In this document: piece after piece, positions 1 to 8,410 of the stretch
How positions within the stretch are numbered: the first letter of the stretch is position 1
Layout: every line of letters begins with the position of its first letter
NCBI GenBank assembly: GCA_001939945.1
Contig: MOEB01000031.1
Span: forward strand, 1-50,131
Length of the DNA: 50,131 nt
Source: Aerophototrophica crusticola
GTDB taxonomy: Bacteria > Pseudomonadota > Alphaproteobacteria > Azospirillales > Azospirillaceae
Direction: 5' to 3'
Notes under the pieces: generated by a model
Told to the model about the DNA's origin: nothing
Databases searched by the model: none
The model's input: the letters and a program-made list of their open reading frames with translations, nothing else
Program-made: the position numbers and the translations under genes

Positions 1-132
1 ATCTTCCTGGCCAACATGATCGGCGCCATCATCCTGCTGCCGGCCGTGGCGGCCCTGCTCTACAAGCTGTTCCCGAAGCTGTTCGAGGCGGAAGTCCGGC
101 GCGCCTCAAAACGCACCTTTGCCGCCCACTGA
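1..132 (+). CDS. RND/MMPL-type exporter, C-terminal fragment
   Basis: The frame is open from the first base and ends in TGA at 130-132, giving the last 43 residues of a membrane protein. It shows one hydrophobic helix (FLANMIGAIILLPAVAALLY) followed by a short basic tail. A final helix with the pattern NM-GA--LLPA-AALL is typical of RND-superfamily/MMPL exporters, where it is the last transmembrane segment of the second bundle. The rest of the gene lies outside the window, so substrate and subfamily cannot be judged. The aldolase gene follows 46 bases later on the same strand and may be cotranscribed. Confidence 0.55.
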   Translation: MFLANMIGAIILLPAVAALLYKLFPKLFEAEVRRASKRTFAAH

Positions 133-145
133 AATCTGGAAAGAA

Positions 146-161
146 GTTGCGACGTCGCAAC
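146..161. promoter_or_regulatory. 16-bp perfect palindrome before the aldolase gene
   Basis: GTTGCGACGTCGCAAC is a perfect palindrome between the exporter stop codon and the aldolase ribosome binding site. Exactly the same 16-mer occurs once more in the window, inside motE at 42250-42265. It could be an operator or a fragment of a palindromic repeat family; the sequence does not decide between these. Confidence 0.45.
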
Positions 162-178
162 CCACAGGGGAGGAAACC

Positions 179-949
179 ATGGCTGGAACCGATGTCCGCG
201 GCAGCGTCACGGCCGAGGAGTGGAAGATCCGAACCGACCTCGCCGCCGCCTACCGGCTGGTGGCGCTGTATGGCTGGGACGACCTGGTCTTCACCCACAT
301 CTCCGCCCGTATCCCGGGGCCGGAGCACCATTTCCTGATCAACCCCTATGGCATGCTGTTCGAGGAGATCACGGCCAGCAGCCTCGTGAAGGTCGGGCTG
401 GACGGCAACAAGGTCTCCGACAGCCCCTATCCCGTGAACCCCGCCGGCTTCACCATCCATTCCGCGGTGCATGAGGTGCGGGAGGATGCGGGCTGTGTCA
501 TGCACCTGCACACCCCCGACGGCACGGCGGTGGCCACCCTGTCCGAAGGCTTGCTGCCCCTGAACCAGACGGCCCAGCTCGTCCTGGCGGACCTGGCCTA
601 CCACGATTATGAGGGCGTCGCCCTGGACCACGACGAGCGGCCCCGCCTGCAACGGGACCTGGGCGACAAGGGCACCATGCTGCTGCGCAACCACGGCACC
701 TTGACCGTGGGCCGCACGGTGGCGGAGGCCTTCACCCGCATGTACTTCCTGGAGCGCGCCTGCACCATGCAGGTCCGCACCCTGTCGTCCCGGGCGGGCA
801 GCGGCGGCACCCTCTACCCCACCGAGGACGCGGTGATCGAGAAGAACAAGGCCCTGGGCAAGATGAGCCTGGGCCAGATCGCCGACCTGCTGGTCTGGCC
901 CGCCCTGATCCGCAAGCTTTGCCGGCAGAGCCCGGGGTATGAATCGTAG
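179..949 (+). CDS. Class II aldolase/adducin family protein
   Basis: This 256-residue soluble protein matches the class II aldolase/adducin fold, whose members (fuculose-phosphate aldolase, ribulose-5-phosphate epimerase and relatives) use a Zn ion held by histidines to cleave or epimerise sugar phosphates or similar hydroxy acids. The pattern FTHISARIPG near residue 42, the Zn pair in MHLHTPDG near residue 108 and LRNHGTLTVG near residue 172 are clear. The start at 179 has GGGGAGGAAACC just upstream; an upstream ATG in frame at 119 lies inside the preceding gene and has no such site. The TAG stop at 947-949 belongs to the intergenic repeat that follows. Substrate unknown. Confidence 0.85.
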   Translation: MAGTDVRGSVTAEEWKIRTDLAAAYRLVALYGWDDLVFTHISARIPGPEHHFLINPYGMLFEEITASSLVKVGLDGNKVSDSPYPVNPAGFTIHSAVHEVREDAGCVMHLHTPDGTAVATLSEGLLPLNQTAQLVLADLAYHDYEGVALDHDERPRLQRDLGDKGTMLLRNHGTLTVGRTVAEAFTRMYFLERACTMQVRTLSSRAGSGGTLYPTEDAVIEKNKALGKMSLGQIADLLVWPALIRKLCRQSPGYES

Positions 950-1056
950 GTCGGATTAGCGGCCCGCGGGCCGCGTAATCCGACGGCGTCCGCACCCTCG
1001 CGCCCCATTGTTGGGGCCGTCGGATTACGGCGCCAGGGGCGCCTAATCCGACCTAC
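946..1056. repeat. GTAGGTCGGATTA repeat, copy 1, convergent junction
   Basis: The element starts GTAGGTCGGATTAG and ends CTAATCCGACCTAC. It holds two nested hairpins, each made of GTCGGATTA and TAATCCGAC arms, around a variable centre. It lies between the converging aldolase and hybrid kinase genes, supplies the TAG stop of the first, and encodes the last residues and stop of the second. It looks like a REP-type palindromic element and could act as a bidirectional terminator. Other copies are at 19695-19775 and 23978-24066. Confidence 0.85.
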
Positions 1057-2974
1057 GGTTCACCGCTGCCGCCAGCGCCTCTTGCAGCTGGGTCCAGTCG
1101 ATGGGCTTGGTGACGTAGCCGGTGAAGCCGGCTTCCATGTGGGCCTGGCGCTGTTCAGGCAGGGCGTCGGCGGTCAGGGCCAGGATCGGCAGGGTGGCCA
1201 GGTCGCCGCCCAGGGCACGCAGGGCACGCGTGGCCGCGTCGCCGTCCATGACGGGCATCTGGATGTCCATCAGCACGGCATCATAGTGGCCCAGCTTCGC
1301 CCGCTCTACCGCTTCCGCCCCGTTGACCGCCACCTCCACCGCGTGGCCGGCCCGTTCCAGCATGCGGGTGATCATGGCGCGGTTGACATTGTTGTCCTCC
1401 GCCAGCAGCAGGCGGAGGGGACGGGCCGGGGCCGTGCCCGCGCTGGTACCCCTCCCCGCCGCGGCCATGGCCGGCGGGGCCTGGACGGTGACGGTGAAGA
1501 CCGATCCCTCCCCGGGCCGGCTCGCCACCGCCACCTGCCCGCCCATGGCCTGGACCAGCCGGCGGGTAATGGCAAGGCCCAGCCCCGTGCCGCCATAGCG
1601 GCGGCTGGTGCTGTCGTCGGCCTGCACGAAGGGCTCGAAGATGCGGGCCTGCTGCTCCGGCGTCATGCCGATGCCGCTGTCGGCCACGGCGAACTCCAGC
1701 ACCGGCCCGCCGTCCCCCGCCCGGCTGGCGGCGCGCAGGATGATGGCCCCGTCCCGGGTGAACTTCACCGCGTTGCCCACCAGGTTCACCAGCGCCTGCC
1801 GCACCCGGTGCGGGTCGCCCAGCACCAGGCCGGGGGCCAGGGCGGAAGCCTGGAGCCGCAGCCATGTGCCCGCATCCGCCGCCCGGCCGCGGAACAGCTC
1901 CGCAACCTCCGCCAGCAAGGCCAGCGGGTCGAAGGGGATGCGCTCCAGCCGCAGGCCGCCCGCCTCGATCCGGCTGTAATCCAGCACGTCGTCCAGGATG
2001 GCCAGCAGGCTGCGGGCGGAGCTGTGCATGGTCCGCACCAGGGCCGCCATCTCCGGCGCCCCGGCCAGTTCCGGCTCCAGCAGGTCCAGCCCGCCCAGCA
2101 CGGCGGTCATCGGCGTGCGCAGCTCGTGGCTCATCACCGCCAGAAGGTGGGACTTGGCCCGGCTGGCGGCGTCGGCAGCCTCCGCCGCGCGCAGCGCCTC
2201 CCGCTCGGCCCGCACCTCCTTGGTCACGTCGCGGGCCACGCCCCGGTAGCCCAGGAAGTTCCCCGCCTCATCGAACACCGGCAGCCCGCTGGTGGAGACG
2301 GTGTGCTCCGCCCCGTCCCGGTCCACCAGCCCGTAACGGAAGTCGCGGAAGGGTTGCCGCGTGTCCAGGGCGGCGTTCAGCGCGGCGAGCTGGGCCTCCG
2401 ACACGTGGCCGAACTCCTCCCGCCGCCGGCCCAATACCAAGCCGGGGTCCACGCCCAGGTTGCGGATGCCCTCCGACACCCAGGTCAGCCGGTGGTCGAT
2501 CCCCGTTTCCCAGAACCAGTCGTTGGCCAGGCCGGCCAGGTCGCGGAAGCGGACCTCGCTGCGGCGCAGGGCGGCCTCCGCCTCCTTCTCCCGGTCGGCG
2601 TCCACCAGGATGCCGTTCAGCACCACCGTGCCGTCCGGCTCCCGAACCGGCCGGGCCAGGGCCCGCCACCAGCGGGCGGTGCCGTCGGGCAGCAGGAAGC
2701 GGCCTTCGAAATCCCAGTCCCTGAGGTGGCGCACCGCCTCGTGCAGGCTGCCCAGCCAGCGCGGATAGTCCTCCGGGTGGACGGGCAGCAGGGTCCAGTC
2801 CGCCACCAGCGCCGCCGGGTCCACCCCATACAGGTCGCGCACCCGTTCGCTGACATAGCGATAGCCGCCCTGGCCGTCCGGCCGCTCCACCCATTGGAAG
2901 ATCACGGCCGGCAGGCTGGCGGCCAGCCCCTCCGGCCCGCCGCGCAGCACCGGCACCAGGGCGGCGTCGCTCAT
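1043..2974 (-). CDS. Hybrid sensor histidine kinase, PAS-PAS-HisKA-HATPase-REC
   Basis: This 643-residue cytosolic hybrid kinase has no transmembrane segment. Two PAS-like sensor domains (about 20-130 and 140-255) precede a HisKA domain with phosphoacceptor H283 in MSHELRTP. The ATPase domain shows the N box around N401 (GNAVKFT), G1 at D432 (DSGIGM) and G2 (GGTGLGLAI). A C-terminal receiver follows with acceptor D570 ([11 protein letters not shown]) and K623 (TKP). The ATG overlaps the TGA of the pentapeptide gene (ATGA), making this the last gene of the chemosensory operon. Its receiver could exchange phosphate with the HPt domain encoded two genes upstream (inference). The final residues RRSD and the TAG stop are encoded by the intergenic repeat. 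Confidence 0.9.
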   Translation of the reverse strand: MSDAALVPVLRGGPEGLAASLPAVIFQWVERPDGQGGYRYVSERVRDLYGVDPAALVADWTLLPVHPEDYPRWLGSLHEAVRHLRDWDFEGRFLLPDGTARWWRALARPVREPDGTVVLNGILVDADREKEAEAALRRSEVRFRDLAGLANDWFWETGIDHRLTWVSEGIRNLGVDPGLVLGRRREEFGHVSEAQLAALNAALDTRQPFRDFRYGLVDRDGAEHTVSTSGLPVFDEAGNFLGYRGVARDVTKEVRAEREALRAAEAADAASRAKSHLLAVMSHELRTPMTAVLGGLDLLEPELAGAPEMAALVRTMHSSARSLLAILDDVLDYSRIEAGGLRLERIPFDPLALLAEVAELFRGRAADAGTWLRLQASALAPGLVLGDPHRVRQALVNLVGNAVKFTRDGAIILRAASRAGDGGPVLEFAVADSGIGMTPEQQARIFEPFVQADDSTSRRYGGTGLGLAITRRLVQAMGGQVAVASRPGEGSVFTVTVQAPPAMAAAGRGTSAGTAPARPLRLLLAEDNNVNRAMITRMLERAGHAVEVAVNGAEAVERAKLGHYDAVLMDIQMPVMDGDAATRALRALGGDLATLPILALTADALPEQRQAHMEAGFTGYVTKPIDWTQLQEALAAAVNRRSD

Positions 2975-4245
2975 GGCGTGGCTCCCACCGTGCCCGGCAG
3001 CCAGGCCGACGCCGCCGGGTCCAGCAACGCCCCCTCCAGCCCCGCGCCCGCCAGCGCCACCCCGGACAGGCGCGCGGCGCGCAGGTCGGCCCGCCGCAGG
3101 TCGGCGCCACGCAGGTCCGCCTTCTCCAGCACCGCCCCTTGCAACAGGCACTCCACCAGCGTGGTGGGCAGGGTCCGGCCCTGGGGCAGGGTGAGGGGGC
3201 CGGCCTTCGCCCCGGAAAGGTTGGCCCCGGCCAGGTTCGACCGTTCCAGCCAGGTGCCGCGCAGGTCGGCACCGGACAGGTCCGCCCGGGCCAGCTTCGC
3301 CCCGCCCAGCCGGGCCGCCTGCATCTGGGCCCTGGCCAGGTTGGCGCCTTCCAGGTTGGCGCCCGTGCCCAGGGCCATGGTCAGCACTTGGCCGGACAGG
3401 TCCGCCCCTGTCAGGTCCAGGGCGGACAGGTCCAGCCGCCGGCCCTTCTTGCCCAAGCTCTCCAGCCATTCCGCATGCTGCCACAGCAGGCTGTCCAGGG
3501 TGGCGGCGTCCGGCTTCACGGGGGCGAGGGGGGCTTGGCTGCGCGGGCGCCCGGCAAGGCGGCTGGCATCCGCGTCGGTGCGGATGGCGCCATTCAGGGC
3601 CAGCGGGTCCACCCGGGCGCCGGTCAGGTCGGCGCCGCGCAAGTCGGTGCCCGCCAAGTCCGCCCCTTCCAGGTCGGCGTCCACGAACTTGGCACCCCGC
3701 ATGTCGGCCTGCCCCAGCCGGGCATCCACCAGCCGGGCGCGGCTGAAATCCGCGTTGGCGGCGATGCTGCCGGACAGCCGGGCCCGGGTCAGGTTCGCCT
3801 CCACCAGCGAGGTGGCGCTCATGTCCGCCGGCCCCGCCTCGAACCCCACCATCTTGAAGCCCTGCTTGCCCGCGCTGGCCATGCTGCCATCCCGCAGGTC
3901 GCAGTCCAGCAGCTGTGCCCCGTCCAGGTTGGTGCCCTTCAGGTTGGCGCCGCGCAAATCGGCCCGCTTCAGCCGGGCGCGGCGCATGTCGGCCCCGCGC
4001 AGGTCGGCGCCGAACAGGTCGGCATGGTCCAGCACCGCGTCGCGCAGGTCGCAGCCCTGCAGGTCCGCGCCCGGCAGGCTGGCCCCGGTCAGGTCACGGC
4101 CCGCCAGGCTCAACCCCGACACGTCAAAGAATTGCAGGTTCAGCCGCGCCCCGCCCGGCCGCCCGGCGACAAAGCGGGTGTGCCGGTCCACCATCTGGTC
4201 CAACTGGTCCTGGGACAGGCGCGGGCGGCGCGGGGCCGTGGTCAT
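2971..4245 (-). CDS. Pentapeptide-repeat protein
   Basis: This 424-residue protein is built almost entirely of A(D/N)Lxx pentapeptides, for example [18 protein letters not shown] and [10 protein letters not shown], in two long blocks (about 45-225 and 265-415) split by a 30-40 residue non-repeat linker. Such repeats form a right-handed quadrilateral beta helix. Known members mimic DNA against gyrase or act as scaffolds; nothing here indicates gyrase binding. No signal peptide or membrane helix is seen. Both ends overlap neighbours by ATGA, so it is translationally coupled between the GAF-HPt protein and the hybrid kinase. A scaffold role in that signalling complex is a reasonable guess. The DNA looks repetitive on both strands only because of the pentapeptides. 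Confidence 0.85.
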   Translation of the reverse strand: MTTAPRRPRLSQDQLDQMVDRHTRFVAGRPGGARLNLQFFDVSGLSLAGRDLTGASLPGADLQGCDLRDAVLDHADLFGADLRGADMRRARLKRADLRGANLKGTNLDGAQLLDCDLRDGSMASAGKQGFKMVGFEAGPADMSATSLVEANLTRARLSGSIAANADFSRARLVDARLGQADMRGAKFVDADLEGADLAGTDLRGADLTGARVDPLALNGAIRTDADASRLAGRPRSQAPLAPVKPDAATLDSLLWQHAEWLESLGKKGRRLDLSALDLTGADLSGQVLTMALGTGANLEGANLARAQMQAARLGGAKLARADLSGADLRGTWLERSNLAGANLSGAKAGPLTLPQGRTLPTTLVECLLQGAVLEKADLRGADLRRADLRAARLSGVALAGAGLEGALLDPAASAWLPGTVGATP

Positions 4246-5486
4246 GGCGCGAGGCCCCGGGCCCGGGCAAAGGCGTCCAGGGCGGCTTGGCTCGCCGCCC
4301 AGCAGCCTTCCATGCGGCCCGCCAGGGTCGCCACCTGGGCGGTGTCCCGGGCCTTGGCCGCCTGCTCCAGGGCGCGGGCCGTCTCCGACAGGCGGGTCAG
4401 GCCGAAGGAGCCGGTGACGCTCACCACCTCATGCGCCCGGCGCCAGATGCCCTCCAGGTTGCCCTGGCGACGGGCCGCCTCCAGCCCGGCCAGGGCGTCG
4501 GTGGTATTCTGGACCATGGAGCACAACAGGTCCCGCAGGGTGGGGCCGCCCACCGCGTCCAGCAGCTCCGCCAGCGCATCCTCGGCCAGCAGGGGGGCTT
4601 CGGGCTCCACCACCACGGGCGGCGGCGGCGGTGGGGCTGTGAGCGGGGCCGGGCCGGGTGCGGCGGCGCGCAGGGGGAAGCGGGGAAGGGGGGCCGGCTT
4701 CGCTTCCTCCAGCAGCCGGTCCACGGCCTTGGACAGCTCCGCCGCGGTGGCCTCGAAGGCGTCTACATAGTCCCGCTGTTCCGCCGTCAGCGGGGTGGAC
4801 TGCATCAGCTTCACGGTGCCGTTCAACCCGTTCACCGGCAGCCGGATGCCGCGGGCCAGGCCCTGGTCCAGGGCGGCGAGGCCCTTGGCTGCCGCCTCCG
4901 CCGCCTGGCGGGAACGGTCGGCCAGGGCCAGGGCGGTGCGCAGGTCGTCCTCTACCCGCTGTCGCTCCGCCAGCTCGGCCTGGGCGGATTCCGCCGCATG
5001 GCGCAGTTCCAGGGCGTCGATGGCGACGGCGGCAAGGTCGCGCAGGATGGCTTCCTCGTCGGGCGTGAACTCCCGCCGCGGCACGTCGCTGATGGCGCAG
5101 AGGGTACCCAGCCGGTGGCCGGATGCCACCACCAGCGGCGCGCCGGCATAGAAGCGGATGTGCGGCGCCCCGGTGACCAGCGGGTTTCCCTGGAACCGCG
5201 GGTCCTCCCGCGCGTCCAGCACCACCAGGGGTCGGTCATCCAGGATGGCGTGGGCGCAGAAGGCGGTGTCGCGCGACGTCTCGCAGGCCGCCAGCCCTAC
5301 CCTGGACTTGAACCACTGCCGGTCCCGATCCACCAGGGACACGAGACAGATGGGGACGCCCAGCAGGCGGGCGGCCAGCCGGGTGATGCGGTCGAACCGC
5401 TCCTCCGGCCCCGTGTCCAGCACGGCATAGCGGCGCAGGGCCTCCAGCCGCTCCGCCTCGTCAGGGGGATGGGGGGCGGGGATCAT
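4242..5486 (-). CDS. GAF / degenerate HisKA / HPt signalling protein
   Basis: The 414-residue protein has an N-terminal GAF domain (about 20-160, with LCAISDVPR), then a helical segment (about 165-263) that resembles the dimerising HisKA hairpin of hybrid kinases. There the usual SHE(I/L)RTP box reads ARGIRLP, so the phosphoacceptor histidine is replaced by R212; no ATPase domain follows. After a proline-rich linker (264-300) comes an HPt domain with the phosphotransfer motif RRAHEVVSVTGSFGL, putative H352. It cannot autophosphorylate as a kinase but should accept phosphate on the HPt domain. The start at 5486 is chosen because the GAF domain begins right after it; a longer frame upstream overlaps cheD in another frame. 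Confidence 0.8.
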   Translation of the reverse strand: MIPAPHPPDEAERLEALRRYAVLDTGPEERFDRITRLAARLLGVPICLVSLVDRDRQWFKSRVGLAACETSRDTAFCAHAILDDRPLVVLDAREDPRFQGNPLVTGAPHIRFYAGAPLVVASGHRLGTLCAISDVPRREFTPDEEAILRDLAAVAIDALELRHAAESAQAELAERQRVEDDLRTALALADRSRQAAEAAAKGLAALDQGLARGIRLPVNGLNGTVKLMQSTPLTAEQRDYVDAFEATAAELSKAVDRLLEEAKPAPLPRFPLRAAAPGPAPLTAPPPPPPVVVEPEAPLLAEDALAELLDAVGGPTLRDLLCSMVQNTTDALAGLEAARRQGNLEGIWRRAHEVVSVTGSFGLTRLSETARALEQAAKARDTAQVATLAGRMEGCWAASQAALDAFARARGLAP

Positions 5487-5598
5487 CGCGGCGCTCCCGC
5501 AAGCAAACAGGCCGGCGACTGCCGGCCCGCGGGCTCGTGCCCGCGTAAGCCAAGCCCGCGGATGCGGGCGCCCGGCGGCCAAGCGGAAAAGGTTTCCA

Positions 5599-6216
5599 TC
5601 AGAACAGCTCCACCTCGCCCTCCACCGGCTGCTCGCGCAGGCGGCGCTGGTGCTCGCGCTCGCGGCGGGCGACCTCGAGGGCCGTCGCCATGCCGATCGT
5701 CCGGACGAAGCCCTCGCCCGTGACCGGTATGTAGCGCACCGCCCGGGCATTTGTCCCGCCCACATCCCAGGCCAGGGTCGGGATGCCCTCGTCCGCCAGA
5801 TAGGCCATGACGAACTCCACGTTCCGCAGCCCGATGCCCGACGACCATTCCCCGAAGCTGGCCCCGCCGAACACCTTGGCCACCAGGTCGCGGCGCTGGG
5901 CGCCACGGGACAGCAGCCCGTTGACCAGCCGTTCCATGGAGACGCTGCCATAGCGCGCCGACGGGCTCAGCTTGTCGCCCGGCGCCTCCGGCAGCAGGAA
6001 ATGGTTCATGCCGCCGATCCGCCGCACGGGGTCGTGCAGGCAGGCGGCGACGCAGGACCCGAGCGTGGTGGCCAGCACCCGGTCCGGTTCCGTCACCACG
6101 GCGAACTCCCCCGCGATGATGTGGGTGACGTGTTCCGCCCCGCTGCCGCCGGGGGCCTTGGGTCGGGGCCCGCGGGCGGAGTCGGCCGGTTGGACGGCGG
6201 GGTCCCTCCTGCTCAT
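5599..6216 (-). CDS. cheD: Chemoreceptor glutamine deamidase CheD
   Basis: CheD hydrolyses specific receptor glutamines to glutamates and, in some bacteria, is held by the CheY-P phosphatase CheC. The 205-residue product has the family core with catalytic C55 in TLGSCVAACLHD and H72 in GGMNHFLLP, 17 residues apart as in characterised CheD proteins. About 28 N-terminal residues before the core are low complexity. No cheC is present in this operon. The protein ends GEVELF, nearly the same tail as the soluble MCP-like protein in the same operon (GDIELF), which hints at a shared docking peptide. The ATG overlaps the upstream PP2C gene's TGA. Confidence 0.92.
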   Translation of the reverse strand: MSRRDPAVQPADSARGPRPKAPGGSGAEHVTHIIAGEFAVVTEPDRVLATTLGSCVAACLHDPVRRIGGMNHFLLPEAPGDKLSPSARYGSVSMERLVNGLLSRGAQRRDLVAKVFGGASFGEWSSGIGLRNVEFVMAYLADEGIPTLAWDVGGTNARAVRYIPVTGEGFVRTIGMATALEVARREREHQRRLREQPVEGEVELF

Positions 6217-7361
6217 GGCCGCGTCACCGACACGGCGCTGAGGTCGTCGGCGAAGCGCACCTTCTCCCGCAGGGCGGCCACCATGCGGTCCAGCCGCAGG
6301 CCGTGGCCGCCCCGGGCCGCCCCGGCCGCCGCCGCCAGCCCGTCCTCCTCCAGCATGCCGTCCGGGCCTTCCGCCTCGGTGAAGCCGTCGCTGGCCAGCA
6401 GCAGGGTGGCCCCGGGCGGGAAGGGGACGGTGCGGTTCTCATACCGGGCCTTGCCCAGGATACCGGCGGGCAGGCCGCCCGCCTCCAGGAAGCAGAAGGT
6501 CCCCTCCGCATCCAGCATCAGGGGCCGCGGCGCCCCGGCGGAGGCATAGGTCATGGTCCCCGCGGCGGCGTCCAGCACGGCCACCAGGATGGTGGCGAAG
6601 GACCCGGTGGGCAGCAGCCGCTTCAAGGTTGCGTTCACCTCTTCCAGGTGGGCGGCGGGGTCCAGCCCCTCGGCCGGCTGGCGGCGCAGCTCCCCTTGCA
6701 GGCGCAGGGCATGGATGGCGGCGGTGATGCCGTGGCCGCTGAAATCCACGATCCAGACCACCAGCCGCCCGCGCCCGTCGGCCCGCAAATCCCAGAAATC
6801 GCCCCCCAGTTCCTGGCTGGGCTCGAAGAAGCTCTGCACCATCAGGCCCGTGGCCCCCTCGGCCAGCAGCACCTCCGTCGTGCCGGGCAGCACCCGCTCG
6901 TGCACCCGGCGGGCCAGGGCCAGCTCCATGGCCCGGCGGGTGCGGTAATCGGTCAGCTCCCGCAGCCGCATGCGCCGGGCCAGGTGGACATGCACCCGGG
7001 CCAGCAGCTCCTGCGGGTGGATGGGCTTGACGATGAAGTCCGTGGCACCGGCGGCGAAGGCGCGGCGGCGGTCGTCGCTGCGGTTCAGGGCCGTCTGCAC
7101 GATCACCGGCAGGTCGCGATGGCCCTCGGCCCGCAGCCGCTGGCAGACCTCGAAGCCCTCCATGCCCGGCATGACCAGGTCCAGCAGCACCAGGTCCGGC
7201 GCCACCCGGGCCACCTGTTCCAGCGCCTCCAGCCCGTCGGCGGCCAGGGTGATGTGGCGGTATCCCGCCTGGCGCAGATAGGTGGACAGCAGCAGGCGGT
7301 TGGTCTCCTGGTCGTCCACCACCAGGATGCGGGCTTCCGGGTTCGACGTGCGCGCGATCAT
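6213..7361 (-). CDS. Response regulator with active-type PP2C (SpoIIE/RsbU) domain
   Basis: This 382-residue protein has an N-terminal receiver (acceptor D61 in LLDLVMPGMEG, K112 in VKP), a short helical linker with a basic repeat (about 125-155) and a SpoIIE/RsbU-type PP2C serine phosphatase domain. The metal-site motifs are intact: GGDFWD at 186-191, VDFSGHG at 205-211, ASDG at 323-326 and ADD at 371-373. RsbU-like enzymes dephosphorylate STAS anti-anti-sigma proteins, here most plausibly the one at 8904-9209. The start at 7361 overlaps the upstream TGA (ATGA). A longer frame upstream overlaps the preceding gene and is not needed. Confidence 0.9.
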   Translation of the reverse strand: MIARTSNPEARILVVDDQETNRLLLSTYLRQAGYRHITLAADGLEALEQVARVAPDLVLLDLVMPGMEGFEVCQRLRAEGHRDLPVIVQTALNRSDDRRRAFAAGATDFIVKPIHPQELLARVHVHLARRMRLRELTDYRTRRAMELALARRVHERVLPGTTEVLLAEGATGLMVQSFFEPSQELGGDFWDLRADGRGRLVVWIVDFSGHGITAAIHALRLQGELRRQPAEGLDPAAHLEEVNATLKRLLPTGSFATILVAVLDAAAGTMTYASAGAPRPLMLDAEGTFCFLEAGGLPAGILGKARYENRTVPFPPGATLLLASDGFTEAEGPDGMLEEDGLAAAAGAARGGHGLRLDRMVAALREKVRFADDLSAVSVTRP

Positions 7362-8410
7362 GCGGCCTCCCGCAGGACCAGGGCGGCGGCCCCGTTGCGC
7401 CCGGCGTCGCGGGCCCGGCCGACGATGGCGTGGGCGGCACCATCCGGGTCGGCGGCCAGCAGAAGCTCCACCGTGTCCAGCCCGCCGGCGGCCTCCAGCG
7501 TGTTGGCGCTGGCCAGGACCGCCGTGCCATAGCCCGGCTCCAGCATGCCCGGCGGCAGGGGGCGCAACCGCCCGCCCTCGCCCAGGCGGAACAGGCGGGC
7601 GCCGCCGCTGGCGGCCCACTCCACGCCCCCAGGGCCGATGCGCACGCAGCAGAAGCCCGACCAGGGCAGGCTTTCCCCCGGCTCGGCCACCGTGTCGGTC
7701 ACCAGCCCCACCAGCTCGGCACAGCCCACCCCCGGGTCCATCAGCCGGTCCACGGCGGCCCGGACGTTGAAGGCGTTCACCGCGGCCACGGCGCCGGTGG
7801 AGCCCACATCCACCAGATGCAGCATCCTGTCACCGCCGGGCAGGACGGCCAGCCCCCACAGGTCGCCGCCGAACCCGTCGCCCACGGAAGCCACGGCGAT
7901 CCCGGCGGCCCCCGGCGCGAACAGGGCGGCCACCTCCGCCGGGTCGGGCAGCAGCCCGCGATAGATGGGGCGGGCCATGGCGAACTCCCGCTCCATGCCC
8001 GACCGGTATTCCTGCAGCTCCCGCAGGATGAAGCGGTGGTCCAGGTGCACGCGGGTCCGGGCCAGGATCTCCCGCGGGTCGGTGGGCTTGGACACCACGT
8101 CCGTGGCCCCGGCCATGAAGGCGGCGGTGCGGTCGGCGGGATCGGTCAGGGCCGACTGCACCAGGATGGGCACGTCCTCGAAATCGGGGCGCTGGCGCAG
8201 GCTGCGGCAGACCTCGAACCCGTCCATTCCCGGCATCACCAGGTCCAGCACCACCAGATCCGGCAGCCGCCCCGCCGCCGCGTCCAGCGCGGCGGGGCCG
8301 TCGGCGGCCAGCACCAGTTCCGTGAAGCCGGCAGCGCGATAGATGGCGGCCAGCATGTCGCGGCTGGCGGCGGCATCGTCCACGATCAGGATGCGGCCCC
8401 GCTGGCTCAC
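7358..8410 (-). CDS. Response regulator with degenerate PP2C (pseudophosphatase) domain
   Basis: This 350-residue protein is a tandem paralogue of the next gene: receiver (acceptor D56 in VLDLVMPGMDG, K108 in SKP) and a C-terminal PP2C-like region. The receiver looks functional but the phosphatase motifs are eroded: GGDLWG keeps D183 but has G186 for the second Asp, VDVGSTG replaces the DxxGHG motif, ASAN replaces the ASDG metal site, and the final DD is RN. It probably lacks phosphatase activity and may compete for or regulate the active copy. The GTG start at 8410 overlaps the upstream TGA (GTGA), matching the coupling style of the operon; another GTG at 8428 is possible. Confidence 0.85.
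   Translation of the reverse strand: MSQRGRILIVDDAAASRDMLAAIYRAAGFTELVLAADGPAALDAAAGRLPDLVVLDLVMPGMDGFEVCRSLRQRPDFEDVPILVQSALTDPADRTAAFMAGATDVVSKPTDPREILARTRVHLDHRFILRELQEYRSGMEREFAMARPIYRGLLPDPAEVAALFAPGAAGIAVASVGDGFGGDLWGLAVLPGGDRMLHLVDVGSTGAVAAVNAFNVRAAVDRLMDPGVGCAELVGLVTDTVAEPGESLPWSGFCCVRIGPGGVEWAASGGARLFRLGEGGRLRPLPPGMLEPGYGTAVLASANTLEAAGGLDTVELLLAADPDGAAHAIVGRARDAGRNGAAALVLREAA

Noticed and set aside
3000-4150. Apparent tandem DNA repeat with many CAGGTCGG-like units, at first sight CRISPR- or satellite-like
   Set aside because: The period follows the pentapeptide codons of the minus-strand gene and the units vary as protein repeats do; there are no conserved repeats with unique spacers.
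1082-4417. Open frame of 1111 codons on the plus strand
   Set aside because: It lies antisense to the hybrid kinase, pentapeptide and GAF-HPt genes, has a Arg/Ala/Pro-rich composition typical of GC-rich shadow frames and no recognisable domain.
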